Origin: Phycicoccus sp. Soil802
GTDB taxonomy: Bacteria; Actinomycetota; Actinomycetes; Actinomycetales; Dermatophilaceae
DNA length: 64,000 nucleotides
Assembly (NCBI RefSeq): GCF_001429605.1
Contig: NZ_LMSS01000006.1
Coordinates: forward strand, 393,256 to 457,255
Direction: 5' to 3'
Made by a program: the position numbers and the translations under genes. Under the pieces are notes generated by a model. The model had not been told where the DNA came from. It searched no databases and saw nothing but the letters and a program-made list of their open reading frames with translations. This document shows positions 54,719 through 64,000 of the stretch, in pieces; position 1 is the stretch's first letter, and each line of letters begins with the position of its first letter.

Positions 54719-55516
54719 CTAGAGGTTGGCGCCGAGGGTCACGCCACCGTCGACCACGAGGGTCTGCCCGGTCACCCAGCTGGCATCCGGTGACAGGAGG
54801 AACGAGACGGCCCCCGCGATGTCGTCGGGAGCGCCCAGCCGCTTCATCGGGTAGCGCGCGGCGACCTTCTCCTCGCGACCCTCGTACAACGCCTGCGCGA
54901 ACTGCGTCTTGACGATCGCCGGCGCCACCGCGTTCACGCGGATCGACGGCCCGAGCTGGTACGCCAGCTCGACGGTGAGGTGGATCAGCGCAGCCTTGCT
55001 CACGGCATACCAGCCGATCGTGCCGGTGGCCCCGAGCCCCGCGATGGACGCGACGTTGACGACGGCACCGGGGCGCTCGCCCTCTCCGAGCCCGGCGGCG
55101 ATCGCCTTCTGGGTCCAGGCGAACGCGGCCAGCACGTTGACGTCCATGATCTTGCGGGCGACGTCGAGGGGTGCGTCGAGGATCGGGCCGTAGACCGGGT
55201 TGATCCCGGTGTTGTTGACCAGGTGGTCGAGCCCGCCGAACGCCTCGTGGGCGAGCCGGATCACCTCGTCCTGGTGCGCCTCGTCCGCGGCATTGCCCGC
55301 GACGCCGAGCGCCCTGGACTCGCCACCGAGCTGCTCGACGGCCTCCGCGAGGGCCTCGGGCTTGCGGGCGGTGATGACGACCCGAGCCCCCTCCGCCACC
55401 AGCTTCTGGGCGATGCCGAGACCGATGCCCCGGGAGGCGCCGGTGACGATCGCGACCTTGCCGGCGTGGACGCCCGGGCCCGCAGCGTCAGGACCAGCCG
55501 TGTCAGGAGCAGCCAC
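54719..55516 (-). CDS. Short-chain dehydrogenase/reductase
   Basis: A 265-aa SDR with an Ala/Pro/Gly N-terminal extension, the cofactor motif TGASRGIG (25-32), NNTG (101-104) and catalytic Ser157, Tyr170 and Lys174. It ends WVTGQTLVVDGGVTLG. GTG 55516 lies 1 nt after the acyl-CoA dehydrogenase stop, so it is co-translated. It is probably a hydroxyacyl-CoA or alcohol oxidation step after the dehydrogenase. Confidence 0.9.
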   Translation of the reverse strand: MAAPDTAGPDAAGPGVHAGKVAIVTGASRGIGLGIAQKLVAEGARVVITARKPEALAEAVEQLGGESRALGVAGNAADEAHQDEVIRLAHEAFGGLDHLVNNTGINPVYGPILDAPLDVARKIMDVNVLAAFAWTQKAIAAGLGEGERPGAVVNVASIAGLGATGTIGWYAVSKAALIHLTVELAYQLGPSIRVNAVAPAIVKTQFAQALYEGREEKVAARYPMKRLGAPDDIAGAVSFLLSPDASWVTGQTLVVDGGVTLGANL

Positions 55517-55517
55517 G

Positions 55518-56663
55518 TCAGAGACCGAGGTCTCGGCCGATGAGCTCCTTCATGATCTCGTTCGACCCGGCCCAGATCTTGGAGACCCGGGCGTCGCGCC
55601 AGGCGCGGGCCACGCGGTACTCGTTCATGAAGCCGTAGCCGCCGTAGAGCTGGACGCACTCGTCGAGCACGTCGTTCTGCACCTGGGCCGAGAACCACTT
55701 GGCCTTGGCGGCGTCGACCGCCGTGAGCTTCTGCTCGGCGTGGGCGGCGATGCAGTCGTCGACGTAGGCCTGGGTGACCTCGAGCTTGGTCTGCAGCTCG
55801 GCCATCTTGAACTTGTTGTGCTGGAACGAGCCGACCGGCTGACCGAAGGCCTTGCGCTCCTTGGTGTAGGCGACCGTCTCACGGAAGATCTGGAAGGCGT
55901 GCGCGGTGTTGGCCACGGCCGCGCCGACGCGCTCCTGCGGGAGGCGCTGCATCATCGAGATGAAGCCAAGCCCCTCCTCACCGAGCCGGTTGGCGTCGGG
56001 GACCCTGACGTCCTCGAAGAAGAGCTCGGACGTGTCCGCCTCCTCCTGACCGACCTTGTCGAGCTTGCGGCCCCGGCTGAAGCCCTCCATGCCGGCCTCG
56101 ACCATGAACAACGTGATGCCCTTGGCGCCCTTGGCCGGGTCGGTGCGGGCGGCGACGATCACGAGGTCGGCCTGGTAGCCGTTGGTGATGAACGTCTTGG
56201 AGCCGTTGAGGACCCAGCCGTCACCGTCACGGACGGCGGTGGTCTTCAGGGCGGCGAGGTCGGACCCGCCGGACGGCTCGGTCATCGCGATGGCGCAGAT
56301 CAGGTCGCCGTTGGCCATGCCGGGCAGCCAGCGCTCCTTCTGCTCCTGGGTGCCGAGGTCGACGATGTAGGGCGGGCAGACGTCGGAGTGGATGCCGAAG
56401 CACGACGAGACGGCGAAGTTGAAGCCCGCGATCTCCTCGGCCGCGACGGCGTTGAACCGGTAGTCGTCGGCGCCGGCGCCACCGAACTCCTCCGGGATGT
56501 CGAGCCCGAACAGGCCCTGCTTGCCCGCTTCCTTCCAGATGTCACGGTCGACCGACTTCACCTCGAGCATCTGCTCGGCGCGCGGCTTGAGCGTGCGCTC
56601 GACGAACTCCCGGACCGAGCTGCGGAAGGCCTCGTGGTCGGGACCGTAGACGTTGCGGGGCAT
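55518..56663 (-). CDS. Acyl-CoA dehydrogenase (long-chain/isovaleryl type)
   Basis: A 381-aa flavoprotein catalysing alpha,beta-desaturation of acyl-CoA. It shows the FAD motifs AIAMTEPSGGSD (about 124-135) and FITNGYQAD, and the C-terminal QLYGGYGFM and IWAGSNEIM. The MCAD-type catalytic Glu of YEGT is Ala here, but LPQER (Glu244) matches the catalytic position of long-chain and isovaleryl-CoA dehydrogenases, so the enzyme should be active. ATG 56663 has AAGGAG 5 nt upstream. It heads the unit Acd-SDR(-MDR) and is divergent from its TetR across the ACTAAGCG box. Confidence 0.93.
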   Translation of the reverse strand: MPRNVYGPDHEAFRSSVREFVERTLKPRAEQMLEVKSVDRDIWKEAGKQGLFGLDIPEEFGGAGADDYRFNAVAAEEIAGFNFAVSSCFGIHSDVCPPYIVDLGTQEQKERWLPGMANGDLICAIAMTEPSGGSDLAALKTTAVRDGDGWVLNGSKTFITNGYQADLVIVAARTDPAKGAKGITLFMVEAGMEGFSRGRKLDKVGQEEADTSELFFEDVRVPDANRLGEEGLGFISMMQRLPQERVGAAVANTAHAFQIFRETVAYTKERKAFGQPVGSFQHNKFKMAELQTKLEVTQAYVDDCIAAHAEQKLTAVDAAKAKWFSAQVQNDVLDECVQLYGGYGFMNEYRVARAWRDARVSKIWAGSNEIMKELIGRDLGL

Positions 56664-56721
56664 GGCTCTCCTTGACGATGACACTGCTGGTGAGGCTGGC
56701 TGGCACGCTGAACTCCGGGTA

Positions 56722-56739
56722 ACTAAGCGCTTGCTTAGT
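56722..56739. promoter_or_regulatory. TetR operator ACTAAGCG-CT-TGCTTAGT between acyl-CoA dehydrogenase and tetR
   Basis: An 8+8 palindrome with one mismatch, overlapping TAGTGT (56736-56741), the probable -10 of tetR. It is almost identical to the box before fabG at 51877-51894. Confidence 0.8.
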
Positions 56740-56767
56740 GTCCGATGGCTGGGGCATGCTGTCAACC

Positions 56768-57364
56768 ATGTCCACCTCCGCGCGCCCCATCGAACCCGTG
56801 GTGGACACCGCACACCGCCTGCTCGAGGCGGCCGCCGAGGCGTTCGCCGACCGCGGCTTCCACGCGACCACGACCCGCGACATCGCCTCGCGCGCCGGGC
56901 TGTCCCCCGCCGGGGTCTACGTGCACTTCGCCTCCAAGGAGGAGCTGCTCTACCAGCTCAGCCGCGAGGGCCACGTCGCTGCCCGCGACATGCTGCGCGC
57001 CGCGGCCGAGGGGGCGGCGTCCCCCACCGAGGCGCTCCGCGCGATCATGGGCCGGTTCGCCACCTGGCACGCCGAGCACTTCCGCGTGGCGCGGATCGTC
57101 CAGTACGAGTTCGCGAACCTCACCCCCGAGCACCGCGACGCCGTCCTCGCCCTGCGCAAGCAGATCGACGCGGTCGTCCGCGACGTCGTGACGGCAGGTG
57201 TGGCCAGCGGCGAGTTCTCCGTCGACGACGTCCCCGACACCACCTTGGCGCTGATGTCGATGGCCGTCGACGTCGCCCGCTGGTACGACCCGGAGATCAA
57301 GCGCACCCCCGACGCCATCGGCGCGGCCTACGCCGACCTCGGCATCCGCCTGGTCACCGGCTGA
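56768..57364 (+). CDS. TetR-family regulator of the acyl-CoA/SDR genes
   Basis: A 198-aa regulator with an N-terminal HTH (about residues 15-60, FADRGFHATTTRDIASRAGLSPAGVYVHFASKEELL) and a C-terminal domain of the KstR2/FadR-like TetR_C type (YEFANLTPEHRDAVLALRKQID). It probably represses acd-SDR-MDR, fabG and itself by binding ACTAAGCG...CGCTTAGT and responds to an acyl-CoA. Possible starts are GTG 56738, ATG 56756 and ATG 56768. I prefer 56768 because the earlier ones overlap the operator or the -10. Confidence 0.88.
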   Translation: MSTSARPIEPVVDTAHRLLEAAAEAFADRGFHATTTRDIASRAGLSPAGVYVHFASKEELLYQLSREGHVAARDMLRAAAEGAASPTEALRAIMGRFATWHAEHFRVARIVQYEFANLTPEHRDAVLALRKQIDAVVRDVVTAGVASGEFSVDDVPDTTLALMSMAVDVARWYDPEIKRTPDAIGAAYADLGIRLVTG

Positions 57365-57468
57365 GCCGCCCGCACCACGCGGAGGCGACCGCACGCTGAC
57401 GCGCGACCCCGGTCGTCCGGGAGCCCCGCATCGCCTGCTGCCGGCCGTTCAGGGCTCGACACCGGTGG

Positions 57469-58083
57469 TCACAGCGTGAGTCGCATGACCGGCCTCGTGG
57501 CACCGGTGCGACCGACCTCCACGAACCCGGCGCGCTCGAAGGTCGTCAGGACCCCGTGGTAGAGCTCGGCACCGCCGACCTTGCCGGACCGTGCGGCCAC
57601 GTCGACCGGGTGTCCCTCGAGGGTGCGGGCGCCCTGGGCCCGGGCCAGGTCGACGGCCGCCGCCAGGAGCGCGGAGGCGACGCCCCTGCGGCGGCGTCCG
57701 ACCTTGACCACGAAACAGGTCACCGCCCAGACCGACGGGTCGTCGATGTCCTCGCCCGTCACCGCGCGCAGGGCCCGGCTCTCGCACAGCCGCGGGTAAG
57801 CCGAGCGCGGACCGAGCTGCGCCCACCCAACCGCCTCGTCCCCCAGCCGGGCGATCACGCCCTGCGGGCGGGGGTCGTCCCGCACCTGTGCGTGCAGCGC
57901 CGCCTTGTTGTCGGCGCTGGAGTGCGTGTAGTCCTTGCCGGTCGTGCGGAAGAACTGGCACCAGCACCACGACGGGTCACCCCGCGTGCCGAACAACGCG
58001 ACGAGGTCGTCCCAGTCCCGCTCGGTGAGCGGGGCGGTGACGACCTCGTCGGGGTCCGTGGTCACGCGTCGTGCCGTGGACAT
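57469..58083 (-). CDS. GNAT-family N-acetyltransferase
   Basis: A 204-aa protein. The N-terminal part carries a Trp/Cys string DPSWCWCQFF typical of a GNAT subgroup with this cysteine motif. The acetyl-CoA-binding motif is FVVKVGRRRRGVASALLAAAVDLARAQGA (about residues 124-152). It lies 19 nt downstream of ettA on the same strand, so it is probably on the same mRNA. The acceptor is unknown. Confidence 0.87.
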   Translation of the reverse strand: MSTARRVTTDPDEVVTAPLTERDWDDLVALFGTRGDPSWCWCQFFRTTGKDYTHSSADNKAALHAQVRDDPRPQGVIARLGDEAVGWAQLGPRSAYPRLCESRALRAVTGEDIDDPSVWAVTCFVVKVGRRRRGVASALLAAAVDLARAQGARTLEGHPVDVAARSGKVGGAELYHGVLTTFERAGFVEVGRTGATRPVMRLTL

Positions 58084-58102
58084 GCGTTATGCGGGAGACC
58101 GG

Positions 58103-59785
<1,683 letters not shown>

Positions 59786-59828
59786 GGGGGCAAGGCTATC
59801 GGCCGGGGCCCCCACGCCCGAATCCGCG

Positions 59829-60428
59829 TCACACGGTCGAGAGCTCCCGGCCGCCGTCCTGTCGAGGCACCTCACCGGTCGGCTCGACCGCCACCTCGTA
59901 GTCGTCCGTCTCGGGATCGTGCTCCCCCGAGGCGCGGCGGGTGGCGAGGTCGCCGGGGTCGTAGGAGGCAAAGTCCTCCTCGACCGCGACCGGTTCACCC
60001 TCGAGGGCGGCCATCGCGTCCTGCACGCCCTCGTCAGCCATCCGGTCCTGCGTGTCGAGCTGCGCCCGTGACACGCGCGTCAGCGAGGTGGTGCCCCAGC
60101 TGAGGTCGTGACCGACGTTGTAGGCGTCGATCTCGACCGAGGTCGCGTGGCTGTTGTCCTGGCGCAGCCACTGGTTGATCCGGAGCCGGCCGTAGACGAC
60201 CACGGGCTCGCCCTTCTTGAGCGAGTTCGCGACGTTCGCGCCGAGCGACCGGAACGCCGTCACGTTGTAGAAGCTGGTGCCGCCGTCCTCGTACTCGCGC
60301 GTCTTGGGATTGAGCCGGCGCACCGTCGACGCCAGGCGGAAGGCCGCGAACGGCACCCCGTGGCGGGTGGTCCGCGACTCGGGGTCGGCCACCACCCGAC
60401 CGGTCACCGTGATGTAGGACTCGTTCAT
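59829..60428 (-). CDS. ssb: Single-stranded DNA-binding protein lacking the acidic C-terminal tip (SsbB-like)
   Basis: A 199-aa protein. The OB fold fills residues 1-110 (SYITVTGRVVADPESR...FYNVTAFRSLGANVANSLKKGEPVVVYGRLRINQW). The tail is long and acidic but ends GGRELSTV, without the DDDIPF-type tip that recruits replication and repair partners. Streptomyces SsbB, needed for chromosome segregation rather than replication, is also tail-less, so this is probably an SsbB-like paralogue and the replicative ssb lies elsewhere. ATG 60428 has GAGGTGAGCG upstream. Confidence 0.9.
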   Translation of the reverse strand: MNESYITVTGRVVADPESRTTRHGVPFAAFRLASTVRRLNPKTREYEDGGTSFYNVTAFRSLGANVANSLKKGEPVVVYGRLRINQWLRQDNSHATSVEIDAYNVGHDLSWGTTSLTRVSRAQLDTQDRMADEGVQDAMAALEGEPVAVEEDFASYDPGDLATRRASGEHDPETDDYEVAVEPTGEVPRQDGGRELSTV

Positions 60429-60469
60429 CTCGCTCACCTCATCTGTGTCGTGTCTCAGCTGTCCATGAG

Positions 60470-60493
60470 CCCCGGGGAGGTGACTCCCCGGGG
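60470..60493 (-). terminator. Perfect 10-bp hairpin between GTPase operon and ssb
   Basis: CCCCGGGGAG (60470-60479) pairs with CTCCCCGGGG (60484-60493) around GTGA. It lies 102 nt past the end of the second GTPase gene and 42 nt before the ssb ATG on the minus strand, so it may attenuate read-through. Confidence 0.65.
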
Positions 60494-60594
60494 TACGACG
60501 CAACAGTGGTGCGGCCGCCAGGCCCCCGCGACAGTGCGGGCTGTCGCCTGTGGACACACCGAGGGAGCGGGACGACCGGTGGACGAGCGACGCC

Positions 60595-62286
60595 TCAACG
60601 GCGCGAGATCTGCTCCGCCCGGTCGAGTGACTCGCGGGTCTGGCGGTGCCGTTCGAGCACGGCGCGCACCGGGCCGACGATGCGCTCACCGGCCACCTCG
60701 GCGACCTTGTCGGTGAGCCGCCGTCGGATCTGCCGGCCCCGGCGTCGTGCGCCCCTGCGCCCGAGGGCGCGGGCCAGTGCGGCCAGACCCAGTCCGAGCA
60801 GCAGACCACCGACCAGCATCAGCAGCGGGTAGGGCAGCGGACCCAGCCGAGGCGTGTCGATGTCGGGCAGCGCGAGCCATCCCATCACCACGAGCACGGC
60901 GAGCCAGCCGAAACCGAGCACCGCGACGAGGGCGAGCACGAGCTGCGCCGCACCGAAGAGCCGCCACCACAAGGGAGCCCGCATCTTCAGGGAGGTGCCC
61001 ACGACGGCCTGGTCGAGCGCGTCGGCGAGCTCGGGGCCCGCTGGCGTCGCCGCGTCGGCGACCGCCTGGGCCCACCGGTTCGGCAGGCCCTCGGCTGCCT
61101 GGTCCCCGACCCGCCGGGTGGCCAGCTCGACCGCGGACCGCGCGGCAGGGGTCGGGGGCGGCAGCGACGAGCGACCGAGCACGGTGCGCACGTCGCCGGC
61201 GGTGACGGCGAGCTTCTCCTCGACGGCGTCACGGGTGTTGAGCCGGAGCCGCTTCATCGGGTCGGGGCGCAGGGCGCGGACCCACCGGGTGAACGGCCAG
61301 CCCGTGCGGCCCCAGGCCTGGTTGCGGTAGTCACGCTCGACCGCGGCCACGACGGTGGGGATGCCGGCGGCCCGCGAGAGGGCGTCGACGAGCTCGGCGT
61401 CGACCGACTCGGGCAGGGTCGGCTCGGTCGGGGCCACTCCCCCGCGCAACGTCGCGGCGCTGGCCGAGACGTCGGCGAGCAGGCGGTGCTGTGCAGCGTT
61501 CTGGGCAGCCACCGCGGTCGCGAGTCGCATCCGCAGGTCGTCGACCCCGACGCCGGTCGTGGCCGAGGTGGTGATGACCTGGAGACCGCGGATCCCGTCA
61601 TCCGCGGCGAGCCGCGTGAGGTCCTTGCGGATCTGGCCGGTGGCGTCGCCGGTGAGGCGGTCGGACTGGTTGAGGACCACCACGGTCACGGCGTCGTGCG
61701 TGGCGAGCACGCGCAGGTAGTCGTCGTGCAGTCGCGCGTCGGCGTACTTCTGCGGGTCGGTGACCCACACGAACACGTCCACGAGCTCGAGCACCCGCTC
61801 GGACTCCTCACGGTGGGCGACCACCCGCGAGTCGAAGTCGGGCAGGTCGAGCAGCACCAGCCCGTCGAGGGTCCAGGGCGTGACCCGGGTCGCGTCGGTC
61901 GCCCCCGGCGCCACGTGGTGCCGCTGCGACACCGACAGCCAGTCGAGCAGCTCGGTGGCGTCCTCGTCGCCCCAGACCGCGGCCACGGGCCGCGAGGTCG
62001 TGGGCCGCCGGGCGCCGACCACGGCGACCTCGGCTCCGACCAGTGCGTTGAAGAGGCTGGACTTGCCCGAACCCGTGGCGCCCGCGAGCGCGACCACGGT
62101 GTGGTTGCCGGCTTTGGAGATCCGCTCACCGATCTTGTCGACCACGGCCCGGGCGGCAGCGACCGCGGCAGGGTCGAGCTCACGACCGCCGGTCTCCACC
62201 GCCTGTTCCAGAGCCGCCGACCTGGAGGTCAGCTCCTCGGCACTGACTGCCTTGACCTGCTTGCTGCCCATTTTCAACGGGCTCAT
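60595..62286 (-). CDS. YfjP-like membrane-anchored GTPase (second of a tandem pair)
   Basis: A 563-aa protein with an N-terminal Era/dynamin-type G domain: G1 GATGSGKSS (69-77), G3 DLPDFD (about 146-151) and G4 NQSD (about 205-208). A helical middle follows, then two membrane helices near residues 440-515 (AAQLVLALVAVLGFGWLAVLVVMGW; LPYPLLMLVGGLLLGLGLAAL) and a basic cytosolic tail. The layout resembles bacterial dynamin-like proteins. The ATG overlaps the stop of the first GTPase (ATGA), so they are made together and may form a hetero-oligomer. Confidence 0.88.
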   Translation of the reverse strand: MSPLKMGSKQVKAVSAEELTSRSAALEQAVETGGRELDPAAVAAARAVVDKIGERISKAGNHTVVALAGATGSGKSSLFNALVGAEVAVVGARRPTTSRPVAAVWGDEDATELLDWLSVSQRHHVAPGATDATRVTPWTLDGLVLLDLPDFDSRVVAHREESERVLELVDVFVWVTDPQKYADARLHDDYLRVLATHDAVTVVVLNQSDRLTGDATGQIRKDLTRLAADDGIRGLQVITTSATTGVGVDDLRMRLATAVAAQNAAQHRLLADVSASAATLRGGVAPTEPTLPESVDAELVDALSRAAGIPTVVAAVERDYRNQAWGRTGWPFTRWVRALRPDPMKRLRLNTRDAVEEKLAVTAGDVRTVLGRSSLPPPTPAARSAVELATRRVGDQAAEGLPNRWAQAVADAATPAGPELADALDQAVVGTSLKMRAPLWWRLFGAAQLVLALVAVLGFGWLAVLVVMGWLALPDIDTPRLGPLPYPLLMLVGGLLLGLGLAALARALGRRGARRRGRQIRRRLTDKVAEVAGERIVGPVRAVLERHRQTRESLDRAEQISRR

Positions 62287-63989
62287 CGAACCGCCTTCAC
62301 CGCTGCTGCCGCGTCGGCCAGGCGTTGCGCCTGGCCGGATCTGGTCTCCACGTCCTCGAGGGCCTGGTCGTAGCGGACCCGCTCCGCGGCATACAGCTCC
62401 TGCACGTGCTCGAGGAGGCGCTTGCGCGCCTTGGTCGCCATCTCTCGCACCGCCTGGTCGCCGAAGATCGCCTCGAGCACCTTCTGGGCCAGCACGGCGG
62501 TGCCGCCGGCGATGCCCACCTCGGCGCCGATCAGGCCACCGGTGTGCGCGAAGGCCACCAGCATGAGGATCACGCCGATGCCGTTGAGCCCGTATGCCGC
62601 GATGCGGGCCGTCGTGCGACGGTCCTTGCCCTCGCCGCGCACCAGCTCGAGCACCTCGCCCTGCCAGTCACGGACCAGCCGCTCCGTGCGCTCCCCCAGG
62701 TCCGGGGACGCCTTCGACAGCCCTGTCGTCTCGTCCAACAGCGCATCACCGCCGGGGAGCTTGCGCCACTGGCGGGCCACGGTCGCGGCGGCGCCCTGCC
62801 CCTGGGCGTCGATCAGGGCCGCGACGCCGGTCTGCAGCGCCTCACCGAGGTCGCCGGACGGTGGGGCCTGGCCCTTGAGCGCCGCGGTGATCCGGTCGCG
62901 GACCTTGGAGATCGTCGACTCGACCTGCTTGAAGAACTCGCCGGTGCCGACGTACTCCTGCCAGCGAGCCAGCACCTCGCCGCGCAGGAGGGTGCCGTCG
63001 GTCATGCCGTGCTCGACGTTGGCCAGCGCCTCGCGGTAGGCCGTGTCGGACTCCCGCTGCAGCGCGGCCAAGGCCTGCGCCTGCTGGTGGGTCGCCGTCA
63101 CGAGCACCGCGGCCCGCTCGTCGAGGCTGCCGAGAGCGCCGTCGAGGGTCTGCTTGACGATCACCGAGCGGGCTCGGGCGTCGCTGGCCAGGGCGGTGAG
63201 CCACGACCGCAGCCGGGCCACGTCGGGCTCGGGCAGGCGTCCCTCGGCCGTCAGGGTCGCCTCCGGGATGCCGAAGATGGGTGCGGTCGACAGGCCCTGC
63301 TCGCGCAACATGGAGGCGAGGTGGCTGCGGATGTCGGCCATCGCCTCTGGCGGCACCCGGTCGAGGACGATCGCGATGGCGGTGCCGCGCTCGGCGGCTT
63401 CGCGCAGCAGGTCCCACGGCACCGCATCCGCATAGCGCGCGGCAGTCGTGACGAAGAGCCAGAGGTCCGCCGCGGCGAGCAGCTGCGCGGCCAGCGCGCG
63501 GTTGGCGCTGACCACCGAGTCGATGTCAGGGGCGTCGAGCAGGGCCATGCCCGGCGGCAGGGAGCTGGACGGCACGAGGCGCAGGGTGTTGGCCCCGTCA
63601 CCCTCGGTCGGCGCGCCGGTGATCCGGCTCAGGGTCGGGAGCACGCGGTCGTCGGCGAACCACCGCTCGTCCTGGGGGTGGTGCACCAGCACCGGGGTCG
63701 TGGTCGTGGGTCGCAGCACCCCGGAGCGACTCACCTCGGCGTCGACGATCGAGTTCACCAGGGTCGACTTGCCGGCTCCGGTCGACCCGCCGACGACGGC
63801 CAGCAGGGGCGCGTCGAGGGAGCGCAGCCGCGGGATGACGTAGTCGTCGAGCTGCTTCAGGAGGGCGTCCCGGGTCGCGCGCCCGGTCATCGCATCGGGG
63901 ATGTCGAGAGGCAGCCGGGCCTGCTCGACCTCTTCGCGGAGGATCGACACGGCGCCCAGCATGGACACGGCGTCGTCCCTGGAAATCAC
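62283..63989 (-). CDS. Dynamin-like GTPase (first of a tandem pair)
   Basis: A 568-aa protein. The P-loop is GSTGAGKST (68-76), followed by LLDAPDID (G3-like) and VLDRVPPEA in place of a canonical NKxD G4 motif. A long helical stalk spans about 250-460. Near residue 470-505 there is a hydrophobic segment (LNGIGVILMLVAFAHTGGLIGAEVGIAGGTAVLA) typical of a membrane paddle, then coiled-coil helices. GTG 63989 is close to the right edge and no ribosome site is clear, so a start further upstream cannot be excluded. It forms an operon with the following GTPase. Confidence 0.87.
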   Translation of the reverse strand: MISRDDAVSMLGAVSILREEVEQARLPLDIPDAMTGRATRDALLKQLDDYVIPRLRSLDAPLLAVVGGSTGAGKSTLVNSIVDAEVSRSGVLRPTTTTPVLVHHPQDERWFADDRVLPTLSRITGAPTEGDGANTLRLVPSSSLPPGMALLDAPDIDSVVSANRALAAQLLAAADLWLFVTTAARYADAVPWDLLREAAERGTAIAIVLDRVPPEAMADIRSHLASMLREQGLSTAPIFGIPEATLTAEGRLPEPDVARLRSWLTALASDARARSVIVKQTLDGALGSLDERAAVLVTATHQQAQALAALQRESDTAYREALANVEHGMTDGTLLRGEVLARWQEYVGTGEFFKQVESTISKVRDRITAALKGQAPPSGDLGEALQTGVAALIDAQGQGAAATVARQWRKLPGGDALLDETTGLSKASPDLGERTERLVRDWQGEVLELVRGEGKDRRTTARIAAYGLNGIGVILMLVAFAHTGGLIGAEVGIAGGTAVLAQKVLEAIFGDQAVREMATKARKRLLEHVQELYAAERVRYDQALEDVETRSGQAQRLADAAAAVKAVR

Positions 63990-64000
63990 ACCGCAAGCCT

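Noticed and set aside
51960-57364. Secondary-metabolite cluster around the FabG/SDR/MDR/acyl-CoA dehydrogenase genes
   Set aside because: No polyketide synthase, NRPS, terpene cyclase or carrier protein is present. The set fits lipid or CoA-ester catabolism.

Overview
The window is chromosomal DNA of a high-GC Gram-positive bacterium. Third codon positions are almost all G or C, GTG starts are common, genes overlap by 4 nt (ATGA/GTGA), and there are two clpP genes, a mycothiol-type DinB protein, an Rv2466c-like oxidoreductase and a TreXYZ operon. Together these point to an actinobacterium. Gene content and protein style suggest Micrococcales, most likely Intrasporangiaceae (Knoellia/Phycicoccus/Janibacter-like). 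That placement is inference. No phage, transposase, integrase, CRISPR array, rRNA gene or secondary-metabolite cluster is visible.

Layout. 1-2515: the 3' end of valS, a small cysteine-peptidase-like protein, and an ECF sigma factor with its downstream DinB/MPI-like gene. 2756-6837: a tightly overlapping DUF4129-membrane-MoxR-DUF58-membrane operon. 6996-15187: the proteostasis block clpX, clpP2, clpP1 and tig (all on the minus strand), interrupted by a divergent MFS/LacI pair with a double operator. 15621-21291: secreted or surface proteins (S53 peptidase, sortase-type DUF11 protein, M43-like metalloprotease) around a flavoprotein disulfide reductase. 21354-25407: tRNA-Gly, tRNA-Pro, trmB, a SpoIIE-type phosphatase, rpiB and an Rv2466c-like oxidoreductase. 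25523-31266: pepN-mscS-glbO and a GH13 alpha-glucosidase. 31366-36924: glpQ-MFS, then a TetR/dehydrogenase/lipoprotein cassette flanked by 31-bp direct repeats. 36924-45198: thioesterases, RecQ, YczE/MocR, EamA/LysR, GNAT. 45177-51753: treX-treY-treZ. 51877-57364: a lipid-type set (FabG, MDR, SDR, acyl-CoA dehydrogenase, TetR) with one near-identical operator in front of two units. 57469-63989: GNAT, ettA, an SsbB-like ssb and two tandem membrane GTPases.

The most striking signal is not a gene. The word GTATGCCG is strongly over-represented: I count 33 full copies (34 of the 7-mer TATGCCG) on both strands, in several codon registers and between genes. One inverted pair forms a perfect 17-bp terminator-like hairpin at 9118-9155. 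This resembles the behaviour of DNA uptake sequences or another genome-wide recognition word.

Other points of note are the 31-bp repeats that give two convergent genes the same C-terminal codons (an apparent cassette insertion), two likely single-base frameshifts in G runs (DUF11 protein and lipoprotein), a -10-like hexamer 6-8 nt before many start codons (leaderless transcription), and several well-formed operators that predict local regulons.
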